Of a DNA stretch of 64,000 nucleotides, positions 7,241-16,648 are shown in pieces. The translations under genes and the position numbers were made by a program. This DNA comes from Candidatus Daviesbacteria bacterium. GTDB lineage: Bacteria > Patescibacteria > Microgenomatia > Daviesbacterales > UBA10151. The DNA lies in NCBI GenBank assembly GCA_016176335.1, contig JACOXI010000004.1, forward strand, positions 155,289 through 219,288, in the 5' to 3' direction. How positions within the stretch are numbered: the first letter of the stretch is position 1; every line of letters begins with the position of its first letter. The notes below the pieces were generated by a model that saw only the letters and a list, made by a program, of their open reading frames with translations, did no database searches and was not told the DNA's origin.

Positions 7241-8192
7241 ATTTTAAATAATTAATTAACTTTTTAAGCCCTTCTTCAAGCTCAACCTTAGGTTCCCAGC
7301 CCAAATTTTGTTTGGCTTTGGTGATATCAGGACATCTTCTTTGCGGATCATCTTGCGGCAAATCTTGAGTAAATTCCACGTCCGATGTGGAACCGACCAA
7401 TTCTTTAACCTTTCGGGCCAGCTCTAAAATAGTAAATTCATTTGGATTTCCCAAATTATACACTTCCCCTTTTTCTCCCTTCTCCATGGCCAGTATTATT
7501 CCATCTATCATATCCGAGATATAACAAAAGGATCTAGTTTGCTTCCCGTCACCAAAAATTGGTAAGGGTTTATTTTGTAATGCAGCCATCACAAACTCAA
7601 TCACTACCCTGCCGTCTCGGCCCATTCTGGGGCCATATGTATTAAAAATTCGGATAATTCTGCCATCCAATTCTTTAGACCTCACAAAAGCTGAAGTTAT
7701 AGTTTCTCCAAATCTTTTGGATTCATCATAAACAGATCTGGGCCCGGTGGTTGAAACATTACCTCGGTATTCTTCTTTCTGGGGGTGTTCCTCCGGATCA
7801 CCATACACTTCCGAGGTTGAGGCAAACAAAAATTTTGCACCGAGTTTAACTGCTATTTCGCAAAGCTTCCAGGTACCTAAAGTATTAACCCGCATAGTCT
7901 CAAAAGGGTGAGATATATAACTCTTGGAGTTATTCTCATTAGGGGATGCGGGAGAGGCCAGCTGATAAATACAATTGACATTTGACAATTCAGATTTGAC
8001 ATTTTCTGGAAACGCCTTAGATACATCATGATCTATAAATTGGAAATTTGGGTTATTTTTTAAATGTTTGACATTATCCAGGTTGCCTGTTAGCAAATTA
8101 TCTACACATACAATTTGGTTGCCTTGCTCGATTAACTTATCGCAAAGATGTGATCCCAAAAACCCTGCCCCACCAGCTACAATAATTTTCAT
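7215..8192 (-). CDS. NAD-dependent epimerase/decarboxylase, UDP-glucuronate decarboxylase-like
   Basis: 325 residues from the ATG at 8192, chosen because it begins directly with the Rossmann motif GGAGFLGSH and lies nine bases after a TATAAT on the minus strand; the longer frame to 8378 has no support and overlaps pstB. Catalytic Tyr155-x3-Lys159 (YDESK) is present. GPRMGRDGRVV and the DDPQRRCPDI stretch are typical of UDP-xylose synthase types. Likely makes UDP-xylose for surface glycans; a related dTDP-glucose dehydratase cannot be excluded. Confidence 0.8.
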   Translation of the reverse strand: MKIIVAGGAGFLGSHLCDKLIEQGNQIVCVDNLLTGNLDNVKHLKNNPNFQFIDHDVSKAFPENVKSELSNVNCIYQLASPASPNENNSKSYISHPFETMRVNTLGTWKLCEIAVKLGAKFLFASTSEVYGDPEEHPQKEEYRGNVSTTGPRSVYDESKRFGETITSAFVRSKELDGRIIRIFNTYGPRMGRDGRVVIEFVMAALQNKPLPIFGDGKQTRSFCYISDMIDGIILAMEKGEKGEVYNLGNPNEFTILELARKVKELVGSTSDVEFTQDLPQDDPQRRCPDITKAKQNLGWEPKVELEEGLKKLINYLKSTRAISAS

Positions 8193-8203
8193 TAAGATAC
8201 TAT

Positions 8204-8247
8204 TATATCTTAAATCTTCTATCAGATAAATATGGATTGGGTTTACG
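8204..8247 (+). repeat. direct repeat, left copy (flanks pstB)
   Basis: 44 bp matching 9182-9225 at 42 positions. The right copy is the 3' coding end of dinB, so this left copy is a displaced duplicate of the dinB tail. It contains part of the epimerase promoter region. Confidence 0.85.
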
Positions 8248-8255
8248 TTTGCATG

Positions 8256-8285
8256 TTGACAAATAATGTAACAATACTTTAATAC
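8256..8285 (+). promoter_or_regulatory. pstB promoter candidate
   Basis: TTGACA (8256-8261), 18-base spacer, TAATAC (8280-8285), 11 bases to the ATG at 8297. No Shine-Dalgarno sequence. Confidence 0.5.
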
Positions 8286-8296
8286 TAAGACAACAG

Positions 8297-9172
8297 ATGC
8301 CTGCTGAACTCCCACCGGAAACTTATAGAAGATTATCTCAAGCCGATTTTCAACATATCCAGGACGACGATACAACACCTTCTATACAACCTCTGCCAAC
8401 AAGTGAAACTCCTGTCTTTGATGTTCGCACACTAAGTGTGTGGTATGGAGACCGTTTTGCATTAGACATCTCTGATGGGTTTCAAATTCCCCAGGACAGT
8501 ATTACGGCAATAATGGGTCCTTCCGGTTGTGGCAAGAGTACTTTTTTGCGTTGTTTAGATCGGTTAATAGACTTGACAGGAACGGCAGTAGTTAAGGGAA
8601 AGGTAGTATTTAATAACGAAGATATTCTGGGAGAAAAAGTTGACACCGTCCTTCTTCGCAAAAGAATTGGAATGGTTTTCCAAAAACCAAATCCATTTCC
8701 CAAGTCCATTTATGATAATGTAGCATTCGGTGCACGAATTTGGGGATACCGAGGAAACATGGATGATTGGGTAGAATCATGTTTAAGACGGGCAGTACTA
8801 TGGGATGAAGTAAAAGATACTTTAGACAAAGGCGGTCTGGCCCTTTCCGGAGGACAGCAACAACGTCTGTGCATTGCTCGCGCACTAGCAGTTAAACCAG
8901 AGGTCTTGCTTATGGATGAACCATGCTCGGCACTTGATCCCATTGCTACTTATGGAATAGAGCAACTCATGATTCAATTAAAACAAGAACATACAGTCAT
9001 ACTTGTTACACATAATGTGCAACAGGCTGCGCGTGTTTCTGATTATGTAGGTTTTTTCTTAGGAAATGGCCAAAAACCAGGTAGGTTAGTGGAATTCTCA
9101 ACTAATGAAAAAATTTTTACAAGCCCAAACCTTCAACAAACAGAGGCATATATAATGGGCAGATTTGGATAG
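8297..9172 (+). CDS. pstB: phosphate ABC transporter ATP-binding protein (orphan)
   Basis: 291 residues; PstB is normally about 250-260. About 38 extra N-terminal residues, Pro/Gln/Asp-rich, precede the ATPase. Walker A GPSGCGKST (74-82), Q-loop FQKPNPFPKS typical of PstB, signature LSGGQ (183-187), Walker B MDEP (206-209) and switch His239 are intact. It would energise phosphate import with PstS, PstC and PstA, but none of these is nearby. The gene sits alone between 44-bp direct repeats, which suggests acquisition by transfer. Confidence 0.85.
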   Translation: MPAELPPETYRRLSQADFQHIQDDDTTPSIQPLPTSETPVFDVRTLSVWYGDRFALDISDGFQIPQDSITAIMGPSGCGKSTFLRCLDRLIDLTGTAVVKGKVVFNNEDILGEKVDTVLLRKRIGMVFQKPNPFPKSIYDNVAFGARIWGYRGNMDDWVESCLRRAVLWDEVKDTLDKGGLALSGGQQQRLCIARALAVKPEVLLMDEPCSALDPIATYGIEQLMIQLKQEHTVILVTHNVQQAARVSDYVGFFLGNGQKPGRLVEFSTNEKIFTSPNLQQTEAYIMGRFG

Positions 9173-9180
9173 GTTGCTTT

Positions 9181-10404
9181 TTATATTTTAAATCTTCTGT
9201 CAGATAAATATGGATTGGGTTTACGGCGGATATCCGCGGTTCCTAAAAGTATTCCTCTTTGCAGAGTAAATTCACCGTAGCGGTTATTTATGCTATCAAT
9301 TGTTTGTATGACCTTTTCTTGCCGACTGATTTCAGGCAAAAGACTCAAATTTTGAGGATTTTGTGGCTTCAGATTAGAGATAGACACACCAATCATACGG
9401 ATCTTACCTCCAGGCCATATCTGATTAAAAATTTTCCAAGCAGTCTTAAATATCTCCAGCCCGTCATTGATATATGGAATGGTTATCTGCATACTTTCTC
9501 CATTAAACACTTTCCCAGCTGATCGGTACCAACAATGGACAGTTTTACCAACCAATTTTTTCGCCCGCAATCTTCGGGCTATTAATTCTGCTAGCTTAAA
9601 TAGAATTTGCTTAATCTCCACCGAATCATCAGTGTCGTGGTCAATGGTGTGCCGGTGGCCTATTGATTTGACCTCTGTTTTTTGCCAAAAAGGAATAATT
9701 GGACTCTCATCTATTCCCCTGGCCATGTTATACAAGATTTGACTGTAACTTTTAAATGAGGCTAAAAGCCACGGTAAAGGAACCTGGCGCAGAGTCTTGA
9801 AGTTAAATATCCCCATGTTGTTAAGTCTTGTTTTAATCCTTGATCCTATGCCGCAGATTTGATCTAGGTTGATGGTATCCAATATCGCAATGGCTGCTTT
9901 TTGATCAGGAATAACCACCAAACCATCAGGCTTTTGTAAAGATCCGGCCAGCTTGGCCATTAATTTGTTGTATGAAATCCCAATTGAACAAGTGATCCAC
10001 TCACCTACTTCTTGCTGTATACGTTTTTTGATCTCTTGAGCCAATTCTACTGTACCCTGTAACCTGTTACCTGTAACCTCTAGAAACACTTCGTCAATTG
10101 AAAATACTTCCAAATATGGGCTGTAGTCCTTTAAAATACCTAAAAAACGTTTAGTTACCTCCAGATACTTATCAGAATCCCCTTGAACCAAAATAATTTG
10201 CGGGCATAATTTTTTAGCCTCCCATATTTGCATTCCTGTTTTTACTCCAAACTGTTTAGCCTCAATAGAGGCTGCCCCAATTACTGTCCTTTCCATACGA
10301 TCTCCACCAGTTACCCCAATAGGTTTTCCTCTTAATCTGGGATTTGCCTGTTGTTCAACAGTGGCAAAATAGCTGTTAAAATCAATATGGATTATGCTTC
10401 GCAT
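9181..10404 (-). CDS. dinB: DNA polymerase IV (Y family)
   Basis: 407 residues, normal for the family. The N-terminal palm holds the metal-binding Asp in HIDFNSYFA and the catalytic pair in FSIDEVFLEV (about residue 105); the helix-hairpin-helix segment (LDQICGIGSRIKTRL) and the little-finger domain follow. It copies damaged templates, probably as part of the SOS response (lexA is in this window). The last 14 codons form the right copy of the direct repeat that flanks pstB. Confidence 0.92.
   Translation of the reverse strand: MRSIIHIDFNSYFATVEQQANPRLRGKPIGVTGGDRMERTVIGAASIEAKQFGVKTGMQIWEAKKLCPQIILVQGDSDKYLEVTKRFLGILKDYSPYLEVFSIDEVFLEVTGNRLQGTVELAQEIKKRIQQEVGEWITCSIGISYNKLMAKLAGSLQKPDGLVVIPDQKAAIAILDTINLDQICGIGSRIKTRLNNMGIFNFKTLRQVPLPWLLASFKSYSQILYNMARGIDESPIIPFWQKTEVKSIGHRHTIDHDTDDSVEIKQILFKLAELIARRLRAKKLVGKTVHCWYRSAGKVFNGESMQITIPYINDGLEIFKTAWKIFNQIWPGGKIRMIGVSISNLKPQNPQNLSLLPEISRQEKVIQTIDSINNRYGEFTLQRGILLGTADIRRKPNPYLSDRRFKI
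9182..9225 (+). repeat. direct repeat, right copy (3' end of dinB)
   Basis: 44 bp, 42 identical to 8204-8247. It is coding on the minus strand as the end of dinB. Confidence 0.85.
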
Positions 10405-10475
10405 AAGTAGTCGTCAGCTTTCAGTCTTCAGCTATCAGATTTCTTGTCTGACGACTGACGTCTGATGACTGATAG
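10405..10475. repeat. low-complexity inverted repeat of TCAGTC-like words
   Basis: The spacer between dinB and the small downstream gene is built from GTCGTCAG, TCAGTCTTCAG, AGCTATCAG and their complements (CTGATAGCT at the other end). It can fold into a long imperfect hairpin. A comparable word-repeat in a different sequence closes the window (63903-63975). Confidence 0.55.
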
Positions 10476-10718
10476 CTATTCTTCCTCTACTGCCTCTAAT
10501 ATCCACTTCATCTTACTGGTATCCAACCTTAATCTATAAAAGTTCCCGCCAGATGATACTGAAAAGTGGTAAAAAGTATTGCTGCCATTTTTAGAGGTAT
10601 GGACTAAATTAATTTTTTCCACCTTAATTTGCCTGCCATGCCAGAAGAAATAAGAAGGGTGAATTTGACTGCCTTGAAAAAACACCCAGACATTAACAGG
10701 CTCTTGAATTTCTAGCAT
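10476..10718 (-). CDS. small DUF6504-like protein next to dinB
   Basis: 80 residues, soluble, all-beta in appearance, with aromatic clusters (NVWVFFQG, PSYFFWHGRQ) and an acidic C-terminus. The pattern of a Trp/Phe-Gly-Arg strand, then V-x-x-I, then a final W-x-L recalls the DUF6504 family found beside Y-family polymerase genes. The assignment is tentative. It lies 71 bases upstream of dinB on the same strand, so the two may be expressed together. Confidence 0.5.
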   Translation of the reverse strand: MLEIQEPVNVWVFFQGSQIHPSYFFWHGRQIKVEKINLVHTSKNGSNTFYHFSVSSGGNFYRLRLDTSKMKWILEAVEEE

Positions 10719-10765
10719 AGACTACATTATTACCCAAATAAAATCCGAAAATCAAGAAGTAAACT

Positions 10766-12719
10766 TTATCTACGAAGCAGTCTTTCGAGAAGCGATCTAT
10801 GATCCTGAGAGGGTTTACCGCTCAAGTGTCCTATGAGTATTGGTTGGGAGGTCTCTACTCTTTGTATTCTTCTTGCCAAGATCTGATCTGGGGTTAAATG
10901 ACCAAACTCCAGTTCAACCCAAATCATATCTTCCCTGATAGCCAAAGCTGTAGCTAAAGGGTTACTTTGAGCTCCCCCTTTAGGTTCTCTAATAATCTTG
11001 TCTATTAGACCTCTCTCCGCTAAGAAACTGGCTGTGGGTTTCATTCCTTCGGCTGTCCTGATGATATCCTCATAAGTAGGATTTTATATAATATTTGTGC
11101 TGCTGATCTGGGTTCTGCCACATACTCCTGGGCGCCTTCTAACATAGCCGCATAATCAGTTGTAAAATCCAAAGCTAGGTGTCCTCCGCTACCGCCTACC
11201 CCTATCAGGTAGCCACTGGTAAAATAAGGAAAGTCCAATTGAGCTTTTAAACCGTAGGCAATCCCTCTAAATTGAGTAGCTAACTCATCCTCTATTTTAG
11301 GCCTGGCACCAAAAGTGTGAACAAATGTAGTAATTTGATACTTTAATCTTTCTGCATACGATATTACTGCTAACTCATATTGATAATCCCAGGCAGTAGG
11401 ATTAGAGTGAGATTGATCTATGGAGATTTTTCCATCGGGTCTTTGAATATAGCTGGGTTGATTACCTATCACCATTCTCATCAACCTTTTTGAGAGTCTG
11501 GGATCATCAATATAGGCTAAAGCGGCTACTATAGGAGGATACCTTAGATATTTGCTATCGTCTCTCCCGCTTGCTACTTTACCTGAAAACAGAGGTACAA
11601 AACCATCAAAAGTATGTTGCAGGATGTATAAAGTGTCTGGCCGCCTAAGATCCCCGCTTAAAACCTTATGCTGATCCCAGACTGTTTCTGGTTTAATTGG
11701 AATAAATACCATTGGTAAATCTGCTCTTCGGTGTGACCTTAATACTCTACCTGGTCTAAAAGGTACATGAAAACCATTATGATCAAAATTTATACCGGTA
11801 ATTTCACGATGATGTCTCGGTTTAGCAGGGGGTTGATCGGCATTAACTATAATATCCAGCTTCCTTTGCAAATAATTCAAGAGCTCTGCCAGATTATTTA
11901 GAATAACATGCACAGCTCTATTGTTTTCAAAACTATTTTCCACTGTTTGAGCCTCGGCAGGTGGTGTTTTACTCTCATATTCGCCAATAACATCAGGACC
12001 GGCAAAACCCATATTGCTATTTACCATACCAATTACCGAGTCTGCCATCGGTAATCCGCTGGCAGTCAGACCTCCCCAAACATTTCCCACCAGTACAAAC
12101 ACCAAGGGCTGGTTAGTTTCTTTCTTAAACTGGTTTAGAGCATGAACAGTTCTTTTCATTTCTCTTAAGCCGCTACTCCTTCTTGTTGTCTTTGTCCACC
12201 CGAAGCACAAACTACAATCATAGGCACATTAGCTTGGATAGCCAAATTCTTAGCTCTAATAAATTTTTCTCCGGCTACCACCCCCGAAGTACCAGCCATA
12301 AACTCCCAATTAAAAATAATTCCCATAAAATTATTTTTACCCAAAGTACCAATCCCGTATGAGACTGCTTCATTTCTACCTTTTTGGCGTTCCTTAGCCA
12401 TTTTCTGCTCATAGGTCTCAACTGTTCCATCAGGTAATACTCTTTTTAAGCCTACGGGATCTTTGATAACTACTAAGTCACCATCTAATTCACGGAGATG
12501 AACAGCTCTCCTAAAAGACTGCATAAAGGCTGGAACATCAATTTTCGGCCTCCCTTCCAAAAAATGTAAATTTCTAAACAAGGCTAGAGAAGCATCCCCC
12601 GGATGATCGCCAATAATATCAGGGGGAATGTTGGGTCCGTCAGCTTCCGGGTTTGTTGCACTCATTTTAGGGGGTATCTTAACAGAAAAAATTCTGCTAG
12701 TAAATGATGGCTCTTGCAT
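10766..12719 (-). pseudogene. accDA: acetyl-CoA carboxylase carboxyltransferase, AccD-AccA fusion, broken by two frame shifts
   Basis: Three consecutive frames make one protein. 12165-12719 carries an AccD-like part (FMAGTSGVVAGEK, then ASGGQRQQEG) without the usual zinc ribbon. The homology continues without loss one frame over (LREMKRTVHAL, then GGLTASG and GFAGPDVIGE) in 11041-12210. The end of AccA (TAEGMKPTASFLAERGLID, EPKGGAQ) lies in a third frame, 10766-11044 plus codons before its ATG. Each break needs one added base in a short homopolymer, near 12167 and at 11082-11085. The enzyme would make malonyl-CoA. Either the gene is decaying, or the assembly has two single-base errors. Confidence 0.75.
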
Positions 12720-12744
12720 TTTCTTATAAGGCCTGATATATAAT
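12714..12744 (+). promoter_or_regulatory. promoter of the fatty-acid-like operon
   Basis: TATAAT at 12739-12744 with TTGCAT (12714-12719, 19-base spacer). It gives a leader of about 17 bases before the ATG at 12768. It overlaps the start of the divergent accDA gene, so the two sides share a control region of 48 bases. Confidence 0.5.
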
Positions 12745-12767
12745 AAACCCTCTGCCTGCTTTTAAAT

Positions 12768-13640
12768 ATGCCGGCACAGTTTGAATTAGAACCATCCGAA
12801 GCTGCCTTAGAAAAAAGAGCCTCCCGCTCTAATGTAATGATTCACGGAACAATCGGTAATGAATTTGCCGGGAAAGTAGCAATAGTTACAGGTGCCAGTA
12901 AATTAGAACCAATGGGTATTGGGGCTGCTACAGCAATAGAGCTTGCCAGGAGAGGTTTGAGAGCTGTCACTATAACTTCCACTCTGGAAAGTGAATCTCG
13001 AGCTAAAGAAACTGCCAAAAGAATTGCTCAAGAGGGAACCTACGTTTTATGGATGGGGGTAGACCATCGCCAAACAGTCGATAATATAGCAGTTGTTGAA
13101 GAAACTGTTGGAAAGTTTGGAGAAGTAAATTACTTAGTTGGCAATGCGGGCAGAATGCACATTAAACCATTACTTCGGGAAACTCATGAAGCCATTGATG
13201 ATGATCTTAGTTTGATGTTAGGGGCTCATGCCCATATGTCCAAAGCTTTAATTGATATTTGTCGACGCACTAAGACCTTAGATAGATTACATGGGATTGT
13301 TTTTGTGGGAAGTGTAATTGGGGATTTAGGAAGCATAGGTCAGATTGGTTACGGGACAGCTAAATCAGGGATAGATGGATTAGTAAGAAACCTTTATTTA
13401 GAACTGGGACATTACGGAACTCGTGTCAATGCCATTCATCCTGGTTTTGTAGCTACAGAAATGACACAAGCTTTGCAGGGTGAACAGGGAGAAGCTTTTG
13501 CCCAAAAAAGGATTGTCCTAGGAAGAATGGCCCAACCTGAGGAAATTGCTAAAACCGTAGCATTTTTATTAGGACCAGATGCAAGCTATATTACTGGAAC
13601 TTCACTGGTAGTTGATGGTGGATTAAAATTTTTTGGATAA
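12768..13640 (+). CDS. FabG-like 3-oxoacyl reductase (SDR family)
   Basis: 290 residues; a 30-residue N-terminal extension precedes the Rossmann domain. Nucleotide-binding TGASKLEPMGIG begins at residue 41; NAG at 126-128; catalytic Ser182 and Tyr195-x3-Lys199 are intact; PGFVATEM and the C-terminal GTSLVVDGG match the FabG type. It would reduce a beta-ketoacyl chain with NADPH. It opens a four-gene operon (gaps of 2, 25 and 2 bases) with a hotdog dehydratase fusion and a ketoacyl synthase. Confidence 0.82.
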   Translation: MPAQFELEPSEAALEKRASRSNVMIHGTIGNEFAGKVAIVTGASKLEPMGIGAATAIELARRGLRAVTITSTLESESRAKETAKRIAQEGTYVLWMGVDHRQTVDNIAVVEETVGKFGEVNYLVGNAGRMHIKPLLRETHEAIDDDLSLMLGAHAHMSKALIDICRRTKTLDRLHGIVFVGSVIGDLGSIGQIGYGTAKSGIDGLVRNLYLELGHYGTRVNAIHPGFVATEMTQALQGEQGEAFAQKRIVLGRMAQPEEIAKTVAFLLGPDASYITGTSLVVDGGLKFFG

Positions 13641-13642
13641 AT

Positions 13643-15250
13643 ATGGAATCAGATAGAGAATTAACATCAAACAACTTACCTCTGGCTGGAAAAACTGCAT
13701 TCGTTACAGGAGGAAATCGTGATATTGGTGCAGGAACAATTCGAGCATTGGCTCGTCTTGGAATAAGTAGAGTAGGCAGTATTCATCGAGATGAAAGAAA
13801 GGCAAAACGTGAGCCAGATGTTGTTAATTATGCTGCTGCACATGGGACAGATGTTAAATTTACTCTCGGAGATATTACGACACCTGAAGGTATACAAACA
13901 ATTGCAAATATGACAAACACTGAACTTGGAGGAAATTTAGATATATTAGTATTAAATACTTCTGGCCAAGGAAGAGATGTAAATGTAGTTGCTGCGAATG
14001 CAATTGTTGACGCTCTTTTACCCAAAATGAATCCGGGTGGAACAATTATGTTCAGACAAAGTGTTCCGGGGCATTATTATGAAGAACTTAGGCAACAAGG
14101 ACGAGAAGGAGAAATTCCAGAGTTTTATAGAGGAATTGCAGAAGTAAAAGGTGAAGGAGAGAAAACACTTCGTGCAAGAATTCCTGAGTTTAATGCCAAA
14201 GGGATAAGATTTTTAGTAGATTGTCCCCCTGAGGTTGCGGGTACAGGTAATATTAGATTATTTACCCGATTCGATAGAAGTTTTTCTGAAAAACACCGAG
14301 CACTTCTAGCATCTTTAGGACTTCCTCATATTATTCCTATCGAAGCAGTTGCACATGTATCTTCTCAAATGCTTGCAAATTCAAATCTGCCAACTGGGTA
14401 TATAGAACTTTACAGAGAAACTCGAGATGTGCGCGGACCGCTTTCAAGATTCTATACGGATAGAACAACATATGCAGATCAAGTTAATGACAGATATAAT
14501 TTTGCCACATTTACAGTTCCAGAAACACACACTGATCGAAGTAATGAACCAGCGAATATAGAAGCCATCGAGTTTACGCAGGAAGGTGCAGTTGCCACAA
14601 CTCACATAACAAAAGCTCATGCAAAAGATCATTTTAGAGATGAAGTTGGTTTAAATCCTCTTCCTTTGCATAAACAGGTACGAACAGTAGTAGAAGTTGC
14701 AGGTGCGATAGTAAATAATGGGTCAGATTCACCAAAACGAGTAAGACTTTCTTCATTTGATGGAATACAGTGCATGGGAGCAATTATTCCAGGAACAACA
14801 ATGGAAACAAGAATTACTGTGACGGATCGAAACGATACTTCAATGACCTTTGATGTCCAAATTTCGCGCGATGGAAAACCAGTCACTTCAATGCAACAAG
14901 TAACTTGTATTGTAGAAGATGCCCCATCCTTGGAACAGGAATTACGGGAAAAGTTCTTATTAGAGGATCAAATTATAGAAACAGCAGCGCAAATGGCAGG
15001 AATGTTATCTTGGAATGCAAATCAAGGGCAGGATTTTTCCCCGCTATTTTTATCAGTGGGTTCGGGCAGATTTTTTGAAAGAGCAAAGGCTGGAGATATC
15101 CTAACAGGATTAATTAACACCAGACCAACAAGGAGAGGGTCAGACTCAGATGTGCTAATGATAACTGATGGAAGAGAATTAGCAGATATAAGGAGAATTA
15201 ACTCTATCGTTGTAAGAACTAATGTTGTCAGAAGAATTTTAGGAATTTAA
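13643..15250 (+). CDS. SDR-double hotdog fusion, putative reductase/dehydratase
   Basis: 535 residues. Residues 1 to about 265 form a Rossmann SDR domain (TGGNRDIGAG; LNTSG in place of NAG). The usual Tyr-x3-Lys is not present; FYRGIAEVK gives Tyr-x6-Lys, so its activity is uncertain. Residues about 335-535 look like two hotdog folds; LLEDQIIETAAQMAGM resembles the central helix of FabZ/FabA dehydratases (EalAQxxg). Together with the neighbours it would supply ketoacyl reduction or enoyl reduction and dehydration. I know no standard enzyme with this architecture. Confidence 0.6.
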   Translation: MESDRELTSNNLPLAGKTAFVTGGNRDIGAGTIRALARLGISRVGSIHRDERKAKREPDVVNYAAAHGTDVKFTLGDITTPEGIQTIANMTNTELGGNLDILVLNTSGQGRDVNVVAANAIVDALLPKMNPGGTIMFRQSVPGHYYEELRQQGREGEIPEFYRGIAEVKGEGEKTLRARIPEFNAKGIRFLVDCPPEVAGTGNIRLFTRFDRSFSEKHRALLASLGLPHIIPIEAVAHVSSQMLANSNLPTGYIELYRETRDVRGPLSRFYTDRTTYADQVNDRYNFATFTVPETHTDRSNEPANIEAIEFTQEGAVATTHITKAHAKDHFRDEVGLNPLPLHKQVRTVVEVAGAIVNNGSDSPKRVRLSSFDGIQCMGAIIPGTTMETRITVTDRNDTSMTFDVQISRDGKPVTSMQQVTCIVEDAPSLEQELREKFLLEDQIIETAAQMAGMLSWNANQGQDFSPLFLSVGSGRFFERAKAGDILTGLINTRPTRRGSDSDVLMITDGRELADIRRINSIVVRTNVVRRILGI

Positions 15251-15275
15251 TTTTGAAAGAAGTTATATAAAAAAT

Positions 15276-16646
15276 ATGTCAGGATATGTTGAATCATCTA
15301 CATATTGGGAATCTGCCAGAGCCAGAGGTGTGACTTTAAACAGAACTCCCGAAACTCGGGTAGTTGTAACCGGGATAGAGGCTATGACTCCTTTAGGATA
15401 TCTCTCGGAAACCATGCAAGCATTCCGGGAAAGTCGATCAGGGGTAATTTCCAGGGAAGTTGGAAATTGTCATACCAGACTTCAGGCCCCTCTTCCTGAA
15501 TTATTTGATCCGATGAGTGAGCTTACTAGAGAAGAGAGAAAAATGATGGGCTTTTTAGGTGCAATGGAGGTTGTGATTGCTCGAAGAGCCGGCAAAGCAG
15601 CAGGAGTAATTGGAGAAAATGGCCGATTATTGGATAGGGTAGCTCATAAAAATAGGGTTGGGGCATGGATTGGCAGCGGTATTGCAGAAGCTCCATATTT
15701 AATTGAGGTGGATAAACACTTGCATCGGGAAGTTAATGGTGTGGTAGATCCGGTGGCAAACTCCCGCCGTATTTCACCGACCTTAGCAGTCAGAGTTTTT
15801 CCAGAAGAACCAAATGGAGATGTAGCAAGATTACTTGGTTTATCAGGAGAAAGTGGTAACACTGTCGAAGCTTGTGCTACAGGCGCTTCCAATATATATC
15901 ATGGATATAAGTCAATCTTAAGTGGAGAAAATGATATTGTTTTTGTCGGAGGTTTTGAAGAAACTCTTAGGGAGCATGCCAGAATGGTTCTTGGTATTTT
16001 TGCCGGTATTAACGCTCTATCTACCAGAAACGATAGCCCGGAAACTGCCAGTAGGCCATTTGATAGTGGTAGGGATGGTTTTGTGGCAGCTTCCGGTGGA
16101 GCATTGTTAGTTTTAGAGGGATTAAATCACGCATTAAGAAGGGAGGCCCCAATTTTGGCTGAAGTTTTAGGAGCAGCCAAATCAATTGATGGGCATGCTA
16201 AGACCGAATCACTCCCACTTCGGATTGCAGATACTATTGCCCAAGCACTTTATGATCCTTCTACAGGAGGACTTTGGAAACCTGACGGGTTTTTTGCTCA
16301 TGCTACTTCCACCCAAATAGGCGATAAAAATGAAGCTGAAGCTTTTCAGCTTGTTTTTGGTGATGAAACTGGAGATATTCCGGTTACTGCCATTAAATCG
16401 TTTATAGGGCATACTTTAGGAGGAGCTGGAGCTGTTAATGCTGCCGTAGCAATACAATCTTTACTGGATGGAGAAATTCCTCATATTCTGAACTTACAAA
16501 ACCCCGATCCTGAAATTACTAACGCAGTAAAGATGACCTTTGTCAGAAATCATTTTATGAAACATCCGATGAGAACTGCATTAGCAGTGGCTTATGGTTT
16601 TGGCGGGTATAATTGTGCATTACTACTTGGGAGGTATATACCTTAA
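15276..16646 (+). CDS. beta-ketoacyl synthase (KAS II/FabF-like)
   Basis: 456 residues, somewhat longer than FabF (about 410). The thiolase-fold triad is complete: Cys200 in VEACATGASN, His342 in HATSTQIGD (the HGTGT motif, changed to HATST), and His379 in KSFIGHTLGGAG. It would condense malonyl-ACP with an acyl chain. No acyl carrier protein gene is visible in the window. The N-terminal 25 residues are not part of the fold. Confidence 0.82.
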   Translation: MSGYVESSTYWESARARGVTLNRTPETRVVVTGIEAMTPLGYLSETMQAFRESRSGVISREVGNCHTRLQAPLPELFDPMSELTREERKMMGFLGAMEVVIARRAGKAAGVIGENGRLLDRVAHKNRVGAWIGSGIAEAPYLIEVDKHLHREVNGVVDPVANSRRISPTLAVRVFPEEPNGDVARLLGLSGESGNTVEACATGASNIYHGYKSILSGENDIVFVGGFEETLREHARMVLGIFAGINALSTRNDSPETASRPFDSGRDGFVAASGGALLVLEGLNHALRREAPILAEVLGAAKSIDGHAKTESLPLRIADTIAQALYDPSTGGLWKPDGFFAHATSTQIGDKNEAEAFQLVFGDETGDIPVTAIKSFIGHTLGGAGAVNAAVAIQSLLDGEIPHILNLQNPDPEITNAVKMTFVRNHFMKHPMRTALAVAYGFGGYNCALLLGRYIP

Positions 16647-16648
16647 TT

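Noticed and set aside
8297..8378. Long N-terminal extension of the epimerase up to 8378
   Set aside because: It would cover the direct repeat and the pstB start; the Rossmann motif begins at 8192 and a promoter fits that start.
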